Made by a program: the position numbers and the translations under genes. The notes below the pieces were generated by a model that was not told the origin of the DNA, did not search any database, and was given only the letters and a program-made list of their open reading frames with translations. DNA of 64,000 bases from Sedimenticola thiotaurini (GTDB lineage Bacteria > Pseudomonadota > Gammaproteobacteria > Chromatiales > Chromatiaceae): contig VMRY01000003.1 of assembly GCA_007713595.1 (NCBI GenBank), positions 310,001 to 374,000 of the forward strand. Reading direction: 5' to 3'. Positions within the stretch are counted from its first letter, which is position 1. Each line of letters begins with the position of its first letter. Below, in pieces: positions 29,138 through 38,549 of this stretch.

Positions 29138-29163
29138 TGTTGCGACAGTGATTGCCTCTCTCA

Positions 29164-29530
29164 GGGGTCGGAGTGAAGTTTTAATTTGGCTCCGCCCCGA
29201 GCTATGACTTGTGCTGCTTGCTGCTTGCTGCTCTGCGGCCATTCATTTGATCGGGGTTCGCGCGCCCCTGGGGCGTGTCACCCTTGTTTCGGCAAAAGTG
29301 ACCAAAACCATGGCGCCGTCATACCACCCTGCGGGTGCCCTGCGCTACTCATAAACCCGGGACAGCGCAAAACACGCTCACGCTCAGACAGTTGCGACGC
29401 TGATCCCTGGTTTCTTCCGTTGCTCGGTGGTATGAAAGTCGCAAAAGGCGCTGTGCCTCAATACCCGAGTATCTGATCGAGGCTTGGTGATGCCAGGGCG
29501 GTGCAGGGTTCGGAGTCAAATTAATACCCC
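29164..29530. repeat. REP-like palindromic ends around a 300-base non-coding segment
   Basis: The gap 29138-29554 has no convincing gene. A hairpin, GGGGTCGGAG (29164-29173) pairing with CTCCGCCCC (29190-29198) with one bulged T, opens it, and a related sequence GGTTCGGAGTCAAATTAATACCCC ends near 29530. Palindromes of the form GGGGTCRGAGT...ACTCYGACCCC are common at REP-associated (RAYT) elements in gammaproteobacteria. The interior is G+C-rich with no open frame that resembles a transposase. It may be a decayed or non-autonomous mobile unit. Confidence 0.5.
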
Positions 29531-29554
29531 GAGTGAGTAACCTAAGCTATAAAG

Positions 29555-30649
29555 TCAGTGACTCGACTCCTGCCAGGGGGTATCGGGCAGTGATTTGATA
29601 TAGAGATCCTGTTTCATATAGGGGATCTCGATCCCTTCCGCCATGAAGCGCTTGTAGATGGTGCAATTGAGTGCGTGGGAGACCTTGCCCCGTAGTTCCG
29701 GTTTCTCTACCCAGGCCATCAGATCAATGACCAGGCCGGAATCCCCAAAACTGCGAAAGCGCACCCGAGGTACCGGGTCACTACACACCTGTGGTTCCTC
29801 TTCGCCAATGGTCTGCATCAGGGCACACACCTGATCGATATCACTGCCATAGGCCACGCTGACCCGGATGCGGATACGGTATTTTTCATGGGGCCCGCCC
29901 GACTCATTGACTACCTTGCTGTTGCCCATCACCGAGTTGGGTATGGTCACCTCTACATCATCCCGGGTCAGCAGGCGGGTGCTGCGGATACCGATATGGG
30001 TCACCATGCCGCGTACGGTATTGTCGATCACCACATAATCACCAATCTTGTAGGGCGAGTCGGCCAGAATGAAGACCCCGGAGAAGAGATTGGCCAGGGT
30101 GTCCTTGGCGGCAAAACCGATGGCGATACCGGCGATACCGGCTGAGGCGAGCCAGGCGGTCATGTCCACACTCCACGCCTGGAAGATAAAATAGACACCG
30201 AGGGCAATGATGATAATGGCGACCAGATTGGTGAATAGCGGTAGAGTCTGGGGCCGAACGAGGCTGGTCTCATCGCCATGCCGGCTGAAGCTGCTGAGTA
30301 TCACCCTGGAGGCACGCAGGCCAAACAGCATCCACCAGAACAGCAGTAGGCTGATGATGGCCGCACGGGTGGCCACGAGCAGGGTGGGTGACAGTTCTGC
30401 AACGGTCGCGGCCAGTAACATGCCCAGCAAAACCACGGTCCAGAATAGGGGACGATGGAGCAGGGTGATCAGCTCATCATCCAGCGAGGTCTTGGTATGC
30501 CCTGTCAACTTCCGGATACCCCGGTTCACAAACAGGCCCACCAGTTTGGCTGCCAGCAGCGACAACAACAAAACAACGGCCGCCTTCATATAGGGCGATT
30601 GACCAAACAGGCCGATGACCGGCTTGAGCTGTTCCAGGATCGATTCCAT
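29555..30649 (-). CDS. Small-conductance mechanosensitive channel (MscS family)
   Basis: A 364-residue inner-membrane channel that releases solutes under hypo-osmotic stress. About four to five membrane helices are visible (for example 22-42, 68-88, 92-115, 140-162) with the pore-lining TM3 in WLASAGIAGIAIGFAAKDTLANLFSGVFI, then the MscS beta domain (PYKIGDYVVID, TIPNSVM) and a cytoplasmic alpha/beta vestibule. It is one helix-rich N-terminal extension longer than E. coli MscS (286). Promoter elements in the 182 bases before the divergent DUF2339 gene were not assigned. Confidence 0.92.
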   Translation of the reverse strand: MESILEQLKPVIGLFGQSPYMKAAVVLLLSLLAAKLVGLFVNRGIRKLTGHTKTSLDDELITLLHRPLFWTVVLLGMLLAATVAELSPTLLVATRAAIISLLLFWWMLFGLRASRVILSSFSRHGDETSLVRPQTLPLFTNLVAIIIIALGVYFIFQAWSVDMTAWLASAGIAGIAIGFAAKDTLANLFSGVFILADSPYKIGDYVVIDNTVRGMVTHIGIRSTRLLTRDDVEVTIPNSVMGNSKVVNESGGPHEKYRIRIRVSVAYGSDIDQVCALMQTIGEEEPQVCSDPVPRVRFRSFGDSGLVIDLMAWVEKPELRGKVSHALNCTIYKRFMAEGIEIPYMKQDLYIKSLPDTPWQESSH

Positions 30650-30831
30650 CTATAATGGGCTCCAGTACATAGGTTGATTGCAGATCACTTATACGTAGGC
30701 AATCAAAGGTATTATTTTTTAACACACCCCGTGTCGCCTAGTACAACCTTTCCTGCCATGGTTCAAGAAAACCGGGGCAGGGTTCATGCTATGGTTCATC
30801 GTCACAGGATTACACGGCAAAAGGAGCATTC

Positions 30832-33546
30832 ATGGCTTATATCCTGGCTATACTGGGTGGGTTGCTCGCCATCGGGGCACTGGGTTTTGAGGCCGGGGTC
30901 TTTGGTGCGCTTATTGGCTATCTGTTGGGCAGCGTTTTTTTGCAGGGGCGTCAGTTGGAGAAGCTCTCGAATGAGGTCCAGCAGCTGCGTTCCAAACAAC
31001 AGCAACCTAGTCATCCCGAACGGGAAACGGCGCAACCGAGAGGTGTATCGGTAACGCGGGAGATGGATACGGAACCCCCTGAGATCGATTTTGATCTGGA
31101 GTTGCCGGATGAGCCGGTTGCGCGTAAAGCACCTTCAAAGCCTCTGCCGAAGCGGGCAGCGATAAAACCACAAGAGAGACACCAGCAACCTGACCTGTTG
31201 CAGAAGCTCTCAGCCGCAATCAAAGGCTACTTTACCGGTGGCAATCTGATCGTCCGGGTGGGTGTGATTGTACTCTTCTTCGGCGTGGCCTTCCTGCTCA
31301 AGTACGCTGCAGAGCATAGCCAGATCCCGATAGAGTTCCGCCTGGCCGGCGTGGCGATCGGTGGCATGGTGATGCTGGTCCTGGGCTGGAGGCTACGTAG
31401 TCGGCGGGAACTCTATGGCCTGGCCCTGCAGGGTGGTGCGGTGGGTGTGCTCTACCTGACCGTGTTCTCAGCGCTGCGACTCTACAGCGTTATCCCCGCA
31501 GAGATCGCCTTTGGTCTGCTGGTACTGTTTGTTCTGTTCTCCGGTTTGCTGGCGTTGTTACAAAATGCCAGCTCCCTGGCCATACTGGCGACGGCCGGAG
31601 GCTTCCTGGCACCTGTACTCACCTCCACGGGTGAGGGGAGTCACGTGGTGCTGTTCAGCTACTACCTGCTACTCAATGCCGGCGTGTTGGCGATGGCTTG
31701 GTTCAAGGCGTGGCGGCTGTTGAATCTGGTTGGTTTCTTCTTCACCTTCGTCATTGCTTCGCTCTGGGGTTATCAGTATTACCGCCCCGAGTTCTTCGCC
31801 ACTACAGAGCCGTTTCTGATCGCCTTCTTCCTAATGTATGTGGCCATTGCGGTACTCTTTGCCCTGCGCCAGGCGCCGAATCTGAAGGGTGTGGTAGACG
31901 GTACACTGGTATTTGGTGTGCCGCTGGTTTCGGCCGCACTGCAGGCAGCTCTGGTGAAGGATATGCCGTTTGGTTTGGCGTTCAGTGCCGTGGCGATGGG
32001 TGCGGTTTATCTATTGCTGGCCCTCTGGCTGTTCAAGCGGGGTGGCAGCGCACTGAGGATGCTATCGGAGAGTTTCCTTGCAGCCGGCGTGGTGTTCGCC
32101 ACCCTGGCGATTCCGTTTGCTCTCGAAGGGCGACTGACCTCGGCCTTCTGGGCGTTAGAAGGTGCGGCGATGGTGTGGATTGGTATCCGCCAGTCCCGCC
32201 GGATTCCCCGTCTGTTTGGTCTGTTGCTTCAACTCCTGGCGGGCCTGCTCTATCTGGAAGGGGGTTACTGGAGCGATTGGGGCATGCCGCTGTTGAACAG
32301 CCATTTCCTGGGGGCCACGTTAATCGCCTTTGCCGGCCTGTTCACCGCCTTCTATCTTGATCGACATGCGGAGAAGCGGGCGGCCTATGAAGGCCTGGTA
32401 CCTCCGTTGCTGTTTATCTGGGGTATGCTCTGGTGGCTGGGTGGCAGTATCCAGGAGCTTGATCGCTTCAGTCATGGCAGTGATGAAGGGGCCTGGTTGT
32501 TGCTTCTGCTTGCCCTTACCGCCGCTGTTGCGGAGTGGCTCAGGGTGCGCCTTCCCTGGGAGCGGTTGGTTCAGGTCACGCTGGGTCTGCTGCCGGCATT
32601 GGCGCTGGCCTCGGTGGGCATCTGGCTGGATGAAGGCCATCCCATGACAGGTTATTTTGTCACCTTTGGCTGGCTCGTAGTACTCGCTGTTCAGTATAGC
32701 CTGCTCTATCGCATAGACCGGCAGGAGACACGGCCTCGACCCTTCTGGCATGCCGGCAGCTTCTGGTTGGTTACCTTCCTGTTGACCACGGAGGCGGCCT
32801 GGCGTCTGGACAGGGCGGTAGCCGGTAGCCACCTCTGGGAAATGATTCCCTGGGGAGCGGTGCCGGTGGTGATGGCATTGGGGTTGTTGACCCTGGGACA
32901 AAGGCTGGCCTGGCCGGTGCAGCGGCATATCCTCAGCTATAACATCCATGCGCTTCTGCCGGTCGCCCTCTACCTGCTGGGCTGGTCGATGTTGGCCAAT
33001 GCGGTCAGTCCGGGTAACCCCTGGCCGCTGGACTATCTACCGGTGATCAATCCTCTGGATATGACGATTCTATTTTCGCTACTGCTGCTAGTGAAGTGGT
33101 GGCAGCGGGTCGGTGACTGGTTGTTGGAACGGAGTATCGCGGCACGGGACTATTTCGCTGTGCTGGGTGTGGCCCTGTTCCTCTGGTTCAATGGCATGGT
33201 GGCCCGTTCTGTACATCACTGGGCCGGGGTGCCGTTTGATCCGGATTTGCTGTTCCAGTCGCAGGTGTTTCAGGCCTCAATAGCGGTACTCTGGGCCACC
33301 CTCGGTCTGGGCTGCATGCTGGCTGGCACCCGCACGCAGCGCCGGGTGTTGTGGCTGGCCGGTGCCGGTTTAATGGGGCTGGTGGTACTCAAGCTGTTCC
33401 TGGTGGATCTCTCCAATACGGGTACGGTGGCACGCATTGTCTCCTTCATGGGTGTCGGTGTGCTGCTGCTGGTTGTGGGTTATTTCTCACCCGCACCGCC
33501 GCGGCAGATAGCCGAAGTAGAATCGGGTCAAAAGGAGGAGGTATGA
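30832..33546 (+). CDS. DUF2339 multi-spanning membrane protein
   Basis: A 904-residue inner-membrane protein. An N-terminal hydrophobic segment (1-38) is followed by a charged, Gln/Pro-rich linker (about 40-120) and then about 20 transmembrane helices up to the end, with few polar loops. This is the architecture of DUF2339 proteins, whose function is unknown. It overlaps the DUF3999 gene by 4 bases (ATGA); the two domains are genetic partners in many proteobacteria, implying one complex. AAAGGAG precedes the ATG. Confidence 0.88.
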   Translation: MAYILAILGGLLAIGALGFEAGVFGALIGYLLGSVFLQGRQLEKLSNEVQQLRSKQQQPSHPERETAQPRGVSVTREMDTEPPEIDFDLELPDEPVARKAPSKPLPKRAAIKPQERHQQPDLLQKLSAAIKGYFTGGNLIVRVGVIVLFFGVAFLLKYAAEHSQIPIEFRLAGVAIGGMVMLVLGWRLRSRRELYGLALQGGAVGVLYLTVFSALRLYSVIPAEIAFGLLVLFVLFSGLLALLQNASSLAILATAGGFLAPVLTSTGEGSHVVLFSYYLLLNAGVLAMAWFKAWRLLNLVGFFFTFVIASLWGYQYYRPEFFATTEPFLIAFFLMYVAIAVLFALRQAPNLKGVVDGTLVFGVPLVSAALQAALVKDMPFGLAFSAVAMGAVYLLLALWLFKRGGSALRMLSESFLAAGVVFATLAIPFALEGRLTSAFWALEGAAMVWIGIRQSRRIPRLFGLLLQLLAGLLYLEGGYWSDWGMPLLNSHFLGATLIAFAGLFTAFYLDRHAEKRAAYEGLVPPLLFIWGMLWWLGGSIQELDRFSHGSDEGAWLLLLLALTAAVAEWLRVRLPWERLVQVTLGLLPALALASVGIWLDEGHPMTGYFVTFGWLVVLAVQYSLLYRIDRQETRPRPFWHAGSFWLVTFLLTTEAAWRLDRAVAGSHLWEMIPWGAVPVVMALGLLTLGQRLAWPVQRHILSYNIHALLPVALYLLGWSMLANAVSPGNPWPLDYLPVINPLDMTILFSLLLLVKWWQRVGDWLLERSIAARDYFAVLGVALFLWFNGMVARSVHHWAGVPFDPDLLFQSQVFQASIAVLWATLGLGCMLAGTRTQRRVLWLAGAGLMGLVVLKLFLVDLSNTGTVARIVSFMGVGVLLLVVGYFSPAPPRQIAEVESGQKEEV

Positions 33547-34928
33547 CGATGTGGCGGGTGTTCCTGATAGTGGCGCTGGTTTGGAGCGGTGGCTTATGGG
33601 CTGAGTCTGATAGAGTCCTTGAGCAGAACGATTTTGCCTGGGGAATATCGCTGGAGCCCACAACCAGCAGTCCGTTCTATCAGTTGCCGCTGCCCCCTGC
33701 GGTCTATCAGGGTGTCACGCGTGCGGACCTGGGCGATCTGCGACTGTTTAATAGCAAGGGTCATCTGTTACCCCATGAACTGTTGCTCCCACCCTTGAAT
33801 AAAAACGATGGGGAGTCGTTGCAACCGGTGAAGCTGTTTCCGCTTTACGGATCCCGGACGGCTGATCTGCAACTGCTCTCCATGCGTATCAGCCGATCAA
33901 CTGAACAGGGTCAGCTGACCCTGGAGCAGCGCCAATTGTATCGTGAACAGGATGAGGTATTGCGCGGTTATCTGCTACAACTCTGGGAGGGGGAGAAACG
34001 CCCCAAGATTCAGTCACTGAAGTTGCAGTGGCCAGCCCAATCCAAGGGGTTTATTCATCAACTTAGATTGGAGCAGAGTGATGATCTGAGCCGATGGCGT
34101 CCCCTTGATATACCGGCGGTGATGGCTGATCTCGGTTTTGCAGGGGAACGGCTGGTCAGGCGTGAAATTGATCTGCCGATAAAGGCTGCCCGTTATATCC
34201 GCCTGACCCGGACAGATGGGGAATTGCCGGTTGAGCTGGTGTCAGTTGACGCCATGATCAGCGGTCGTTCCGTGGCCCAGCCGCAATCAGTGCTAAACAT
34301 CACAACGGTGAAACGTGGCGAACAACCTGGTGAATATCTGTTTGAGATGCCCGGGCGTCTGCCTGTAACCGGAATGGATCTGATACCTGGTGAGCGGAAT
34401 ACCATTGTGCGGGCTACGCTCTATTCGCGCCCGACTGAAAAGGCGGCCTGGATCTCTCGCAGCAGTGGCCGGGTTTTTCGGCTGATGGTGAACGAGACAC
34501 CCTTTGAGCAGACCAAGTTGGTACTCAATCGGACCAGTGACCGTTACTGGAAATTGATCGTGGATGAGACCGGTGGTGGTCTGGGTGAGGCACTGCCCAC
34601 CATCCAGATAAACTGGCTACCCCATCAGTTACAGTTTGCGGCCCGGGGAGAGGGGCCGTTTCTGCTAGCCTACGGCAGTGTGCGGGCAAAGCCGAGTCAG
34701 GGAACGTCGCTTTTAAATGGGTTTACCGCTCTAGAGCAGGAGCAACTGGTGAGTGAATCCATTGTCGTGGGTGAGCCTCTAGAGTTGGGTGGCTCAACGG
34801 CCTTGAGCGTTGAACGCAGCTATGACTGGAAAGAGTGGTCACTCTGGGGCGTGCTGATACTGGCTACGCTGTTATTGGGTTGGATGGCGTGGTCAATCTT
34901 AAGGCAGATGAATAGGGCGGGTAGATGA
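33543..34928 (+). CDS. DUF3999 exported protein, partner of DUF2339
   Basis: A 461-residue protein with a signal peptide (about 1-20, ending near GLWAES), a large beta-rich periplasmic part, and a single C-terminal transmembrane helix (about 435-455, WSLWGVLILATLLLGWMAW). It matches DUF3999 in size and topology. The start is the ATG at 33543, coupled to the preceding stop; another ATG two codons on is possible. The SD AAAGGAGGAGG lies in the end of the DUF2339 gene. No enzymatic motif is visible; a role in the envelope with the DUF2339 protein is inferred from pairing alone. Confidence 0.84.
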   Translation: MTMWRVFLIVALVWSGGLWAESDRVLEQNDFAWGISLEPTTSSPFYQLPLPPAVYQGVTRADLGDLRLFNSKGHLLPHELLLPPLNKNDGESLQPVKLFPLYGSRTADLQLLSMRISRSTEQGQLTLEQRQLYREQDEVLRGYLLQLWEGEKRPKIQSLKLQWPAQSKGFIHQLRLEQSDDLSRWRPLDIPAVMADLGFAGERLVRREIDLPIKAARYIRLTRTDGELPVELVSVDAMISGRSVAQPQSVLNITTVKRGEQPGEYLFEMPGRLPVTGMDLIPGERNTIVRATLYSRPTEKAAWISRSSGRVFRLMVNETPFEQTKLVLNRTSDRYWKLIVDETGGGLGEALPTIQINWLPHQLQFAARGEGPFLLAYGSVRAKPSQGTSLLNGFTALEQEQLVSESIVVGEPLELGGSTALSVERSYDWKEWSLWGVLILATLLLGWMAWSILRQMNRAGR

Positions 34929-34964
34929 GGTGGGTGAAAGTTTTGGATGTATTATTCAATCCAT

Positions 34965-35007
34965 GTAGGGTGGGCACAACATCTTACCCACCCTACCGAG
35001 CTTTTTT
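34965..35007. terminator. GTAGGGTGGGC-type hairpin with T tract, repeat-derived terminator
   Basis: GTAGGGTGGG (34965-34974) and CCCACCCTAC (34987-34996) pair perfectly over 10 bases around a 12-base loop and are followed by CTTTTTT. It separates the convergent DUF3999 and ubiB genes. Palindromes built on GTAGGGTGGGC are a widely dispersed repeat in proteobacterial intergenic DNA, so this is probably a repeat copy used as a terminator. Confidence 0.75.
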
Positions 35008-35010
35008 ATT

Positions 35011-36666
35011 CTAGCCCTTCAGCCAGGAGCGGAGCAGGGTCAGGCCACCTACGGCGGAGAGTCCCAGCCCTGCGGTGGTGACAGCGGTAGCAGAGAGCAG
35101 TTGCCCGGGACCAAGCAGCAGGGTGAGTGTGCCAGTGATCAACAGGGTGCCGCCACTGATGGCGCCAATCAGATTGCGTTGGTGCATTTTAGAATCCGCC
35201 CGAAGTTTTTCCAGCTCTTCAGATTTCCAGTTCAGTTCCAACCGTCCTTCAGCAGCATCAACCAGCACCTTGTGCAGCAGGATCGGCATATCGGCCGCGT
35301 ACTCGGTCATCTGCGGCAGGTTCTTTTTCAGCTTGCGGGTGAACGCTTTTGGGCCTACCTGATCTTTCATCCAGCGCTCCAGATAGGGCTTAGCGGTGGC
35401 CCAGAGATCCAGCTCGGGATAGAGCTGCCGGCCCAGCCCTTCGATATAGAGCAGGGTCTTTTGCAGTAGCACCAGCTGCGGTTGCACTTCCATGTCAAAG
35501 CGTCGCGCCGTCTGGAACAGGTTCAGCAGGAAGTGGCCGAAGGAGATCTCACTCAGCGGTTTGTTGAAGATCGGTTCACAGACCGAGCGAATGGCGGATT
35601 CAAACTCTTCCACCCGGGTGCCTTTGGGTACCCAGCCAGACTCCACATGCAGTTCTGCCACTCGGTAATAGTCGCGGTTGAAGAAGGCCAGCAAGTTCTC
35701 CGCCAGATAGCGCTGATCCTCGGTGGTCAGTGAGCCTACGATGCCGAAGTCGACGGCGATATAGCGACCACTAGGTTCGACAAAGATATTGCCGGGATGC
35801 ATATCGGCATGGAAGAAGTTGTCGCGGAATACCTGGGTGAAGAAGATTTCGACCCCCTGGGTGCCCAGCTGTTCCATGCTGATTCCAGCAGCCTTGAGTG
35901 CCGCTATGTTACCGACCGGGATGCCGTGGATACGCTCCATGACCAGAACATTGGTGCGGGTGTAATCCCAGTAGATCTCAGGCACAAAGAGGATATCACT
36001 GCCTTCCCAGTTGCGGCGCAGCTGGGCGGCATTGGCGGCCTCCCGCTGCATGTCCAGCTCGTCCAGGATGGTCTTTTCGTAATCCCTTACCACCTCTACC
36101 GGACGCAGCCGTCTGCCATCTTTCCAGTAGCGATCGGCCAGTCCGGCGATGATATAGAGCAGTCCGACATCCCGACGAATGACCCGTTCGATATCCGGCC
36201 GGAGGACCTTCACAACCACCTGCTTGCCGTCCTTCAGCTCAGCGGTATGAACCTGGGCGATGGAGGCGGAGGCCAGCGGTTTCTCGTCAAACGAGTTGAG
36301 GACATCCTCAATCGGGTGACCAAATGCCTGTTCAATGATTTTTCGGGCCTTCTGGCCCGAGAAGGGGGGAACGGCATCCTGCAGCTTGGCCAGCTCATCA
36401 GCGATGTCATCCGGCAGCAGATCCCGGCGGGTCGAGAGTATCTGACCAAACTTGATAAAGATCGGCCCGAGATCTTCCAGTGCCTGACGCATCCGCACCG
36501 GATAGGGCGGTAACTTGTGCCGGCGCAACCAGTAGAAGGGCGAGAGGTAGAGCAGGAAACGCACCGGGCGAAACAGGTGGGTGGCGAGGATCACCTCATC
36601 CAGACCATGACGCAGCAGTACCCAGTTGATATGCAGGAGACGCAGGGCCTCTTTGGGACGGATCAC
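35011..36666 (-). CDS. ubiB: Ubiquinone biosynthesis protein UbiB
   Basis: A 551-residue atypical (ADCK/UbiB) kinase-like ATPase needed for ubiquinone synthesis. It carries the family's KxGQ motif (K72-Q75 in IKFGQ), the Ala-rich nucleotide loop ASASIAQVH and the catalytic-type motifs HADMHPGNI and VDFGIVG. Two C-terminal hydrophobic helices (about 500-545) anchor it to the membrane. It overlaps ubiJ by 4 bases and ends the ubiE-ubiJ-ubiB series, an order kept across gammaproteobacteria. Confidence 0.97.
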   Translation of the reverse strand: MIRPKEALRLLHINWVLLRHGLDEVILATHLFRPVRFLLYLSPFYWLRRHKLPPYPVRMRQALEDLGPIFIKFGQILSTRRDLLPDDIADELAKLQDAVPPFSGQKARKIIEQAFGHPIEDVLNSFDEKPLASASIAQVHTAELKDGKQVVVKVLRPDIERVIRRDVGLLYIIAGLADRYWKDGRRLRPVEVVRDYEKTILDELDMQREAANAAQLRRNWEGSDILFVPEIYWDYTRTNVLVMERIHGIPVGNIAALKAAGISMEQLGTQGVEIFFTQVFRDNFFHADMHPGNIFVEPSGRYIAVDFGIVGSLTTEDQRYLAENLLAFFNRDYYRVAELHVESGWVPKGTRVEEFESAIRSVCEPIFNKPLSEISFGHFLLNLFQTARRFDMEVQPQLVLLQKTLLYIEGLGRQLYPELDLWATAKPYLERWMKDQVGPKAFTRKLKKNLPQMTEYAADMPILLHKVLVDAAEGRLELNWKSEELEKLRADSKMHQRNLIGAISGGTLLITGTLTLLLGPGQLLSATAVTTAGLGLSAVGGLTLLRSWLKG

Positions 36667-37298
36667 TGGGTAGCGCCTCGCTTTTTGTTGTTAAATTTTT
36701 CCTGTAGCAGTGCGGTGCGGGCCTGGAGTCGCTCAACGTCATCCCGGGTCTGGTCGACTTCTGCAAGAAACTGTTCAATCTCTTCCCGCTCTGGAAGTAT
36801 CTGGATCTCCTGCTGCAATAGCTCCTTGAAGTCCAGTTTGAGGGTATCAAGAGAGCGTCGTCCCCACCCGGCAATATCCTTTACCACGCCAACAATATCG
36901 TCGGCTACCAGCGTGCCGGTATAGCTGGCGAGCTTGGCCTCCCAATCGATGCTCATGCCACCCAGTATCTTGCCAAAGCGGTGTGCCAGTTCGGTATCTC
37001 CCGCGATCACCACATCACCGGAGAAGAGTTGGTCAGAGCTGGTCTGCTGGTTGCCCATGCGGGCCAGGGCCAGAGGGGTTCCCCGCAGGGTACAGTCCGG
37101 CTCATCTTCACAGCGGGAGAACAGCTGCACACCGGCCGGACCGGGGATCAGGTAGAGGGTCTGGCCAAGACCGGCCAGCTCAAAGGCGATCACCTTGCCA
37201 TGCAGACTGGCCATCTGTGAGCGGGCTTTGGAATCCAGATTGAGATACTGGTTAAAGGCCTGTTCGAGGCCAGCGACTGCAACAGCGGATAGGCTCAT
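36663..37298 (-). CDS. ubiJ: Ubiquinone biosynthesis accessory factor UbiJ
   Basis: A 211-residue SCP2-domain protein that organises the soluble Ubi complex with UbiK and binds ubiquinone intermediates. The SCP2 domain covers about residues 15-120 ([36 protein letters not shown]), and a coiled coil rich in Glu and Arg forms the C terminus (about 170-205). It lies 17 bases after ubiE and couples to ubiB through a 4-base overlap. Confidence 0.94.
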   Translation of the reverse strand: MSLSAVAVAGLEQAFNQYLNLDSKARSQMASLHGKVIAFELAGLGQTLYLIPGPAGVQLFSRCEDEPDCTLRGTPLALARMGNQQTSSDQLFSGDVVIAGDTELAHRFGKILGGMSIDWEAKLASYTGTLVADDIVGVVKDIAGWGRRSLDTLKLDFKELLQQEIQILPEREEIEQFLAEVDQTRDDVERLQARTALLQEKFNNKKRGATQ

Positions 37299-37315
37299 TG
37301 TCAGAACCCCTGAGG

Positions 37316-38065
37316 TTACAGTTTGAAACCGCGGTGAACAGCGACGATACCGCCTGTCAGATTATGATAATCGCAGCGCTCCAGACCGGCCTGCTCCATC
37401 ATCCCTTTCAGGGTCTCCTGATCCGGGTGCATGCGGATGGACTCAGCCAGATAGCGATAGCTCTCCTCATCATTGGCCACCACCTTGCCAATCTTCGGCA
37501 GTAGTTTGAATGAATAGAGGTCGTAGACCGTCTTCAACGGCTTGCCCTGAGGGTGGGAGAACTCCAGTACCAGGACGCGTCCGCCAGGTTTCAGCACCCG
37601 ACACATCTCGTTCAGCGCCTGCTGTTTATCAGTAACATTACGCAGACCAAAGGCGATGGTGATGCAGTCGAAACTGTTGTCGGGGAAGGGGATCTGTTCG
37701 GCGTTGACCTGGGTGTAGGCGAGGTTGCCCACCAGCCCTTCGTCGGCCATGCGGATGCGACCCTGGTTGAGCATGGCGGCATTGATATCGGTCATGACTA
37801 CCAGGCCGTCGGGCCCCACCAATCCAGCAAAGCGCGCGGCGAGATCCCCGGTGCCGGAGGCGAGATCAAGGATCTGCTGACCCCGGCGAATACCCGCCAG
37901 TTCAACAGCAAAGCGTTTCCAGATCCGGTGGATGCCGAAAGACATCAGGTCATTCATCAGGTCGTAGCGGGTGGCAACAGAGTCAAAAACGGCCTTCACC
38001 CGCCCCGCTTTTTCCTGGGCGTCGATGGTCTCAAAACCAAAATGTGTGGATTTGTTATCCGTCAT
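37316..38065 (-). CDS. ubiE: Ubiquinone/menaquinone C-methyltransferase UbiE
   Basis: A 249-residue class I SAM-dependent methyltransferase for the C-methylation of demethylubiquinol intermediates. The family N terminus [20 protein letters not shown] motif [11 protein letters not shown], and [15 protein letters not shown] are all clear. Length equals E. coli UbiE (251). It begins a three-gene quinone set and follows a DUF971 gene. Confidence 0.97.
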   Translation of the reverse strand: MTDNKSTHFGFETIDAQEKAGRVKAVFDSVATRYDLMNDLMSFGIHRIWKRFAVELAGIRRGQQILDLASGTGDLAARFAGLVGPDGLVVMTDINAAMLNQGRIRMADEGLVGNLAYTQVNAEQIPFPDNSFDCITIAFGLRNVTDKQQALNEMCRVLKPGGRVLVLEFSHPQGKPLKTVYDLYSFKLLPKIGKVVANDEESYRYLAESIRMHPDQETLKGMMEQAGLERCDYHNLTGGIVAVHRGFKL

Positions 38066-38153
38066 GTTGCTGCCTTGAACAGATTGCTGATGATGGCAAT
38101 ATTACCGATTACTTTAATTGTATCGGTTTTTGACCTATTCAGGAACTAACCAC

Positions 38154-38519
38154 TTAGTTGTCGGCCTTGCGTTTATGGCCAGCGGCTTCCAGGCGTTGCA
38201 GGTAGCTCTGCCAGTTCTGCTCGTAATTTACCCCAAGGCTGTAGAGATATTCCCAAGAGTAAATGCCGGTATTGTGCTCATCGTCAAAATGGAAGGCAAC
38301 GGCATAATTTCCGACCGGGGTGATCTGGGCGATGTTTACATCCTCTTTACCAATCTGCAGCACCTCCTGGCCAGGACCATGGCCCATGACCTCTGCCGAA
38401 GGGGAGAAGACCCGCAGATATTCACATGGAAGTGTGAATTTAGCGCCATCATCAAAGGTGATATCAAGCACACGGGAGTGCTGATGGAGATTCAACTCTT
38501 TGGGTACATACTTGGACAT
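38154..38519 (-). CDS. DUF971 domain protein
   Basis: A 121-residue protein made mostly of a DUF971 domain (LNLHQHSRVLDITFDDGAKFTLPCEYLRV and GNYAVAFHFDDEHNTGIYSWEYLY, quoted in part). This domain also forms the N terminus of gamma-butyrobetaine hydroxylases and occurs alone beside iron-sulfur or quinone genes; it probably binds metal, but the function is unproven. The ATG at 38519 is preferred because GGAG lies 9 bases upstream; a TTG six codons earlier would begin before that ribosome site. It lies between hslU and ubiE. Confidence 0.83.
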   Translation of the reverse strand: MSKYVPKELNLHQHSRVLDITFDDGAKFTLPCEYLRVFSPSAEVMGHGPGQEVLQIGKEDVNIAQITPVGNYAVAFHFDDEHNTGIYSWEYLYSLGVNYEQNWQSYLQRLEAAGHKRKADN

Positions 38520-38549
38520 GTCATCTACTCCAGACAATGAGTGCCGTGT

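Noticed and set aside
29186-29476. 96-residue open frame in the gap between the SUMF1 gene and mscS
   Set aside because: No ribosome site, no domain, composition unlike the neighbours; it runs through the repeat-like segment and overlaps its hairpin.
29500-29525. GGTTCGGAGTC resembling a tRNA T-arm
   Set aside because: No matching acceptor, D or anticodon arms in the surrounding bases; it fits the REP-like motif instead.
31698-32360. 220-residue open frame inside the DUF2339 gene
   Set aside because: It is an alternative frame of a high-G+C membrane gene, rich in Gly/Arg/Ser with no fold or start signal.
35797-36513. 238-residue open frame antisense to ubiB
   Set aside because: ubiB has all family motifs on the other strand; the antisense frame has no ribosome site or recognisable domain.
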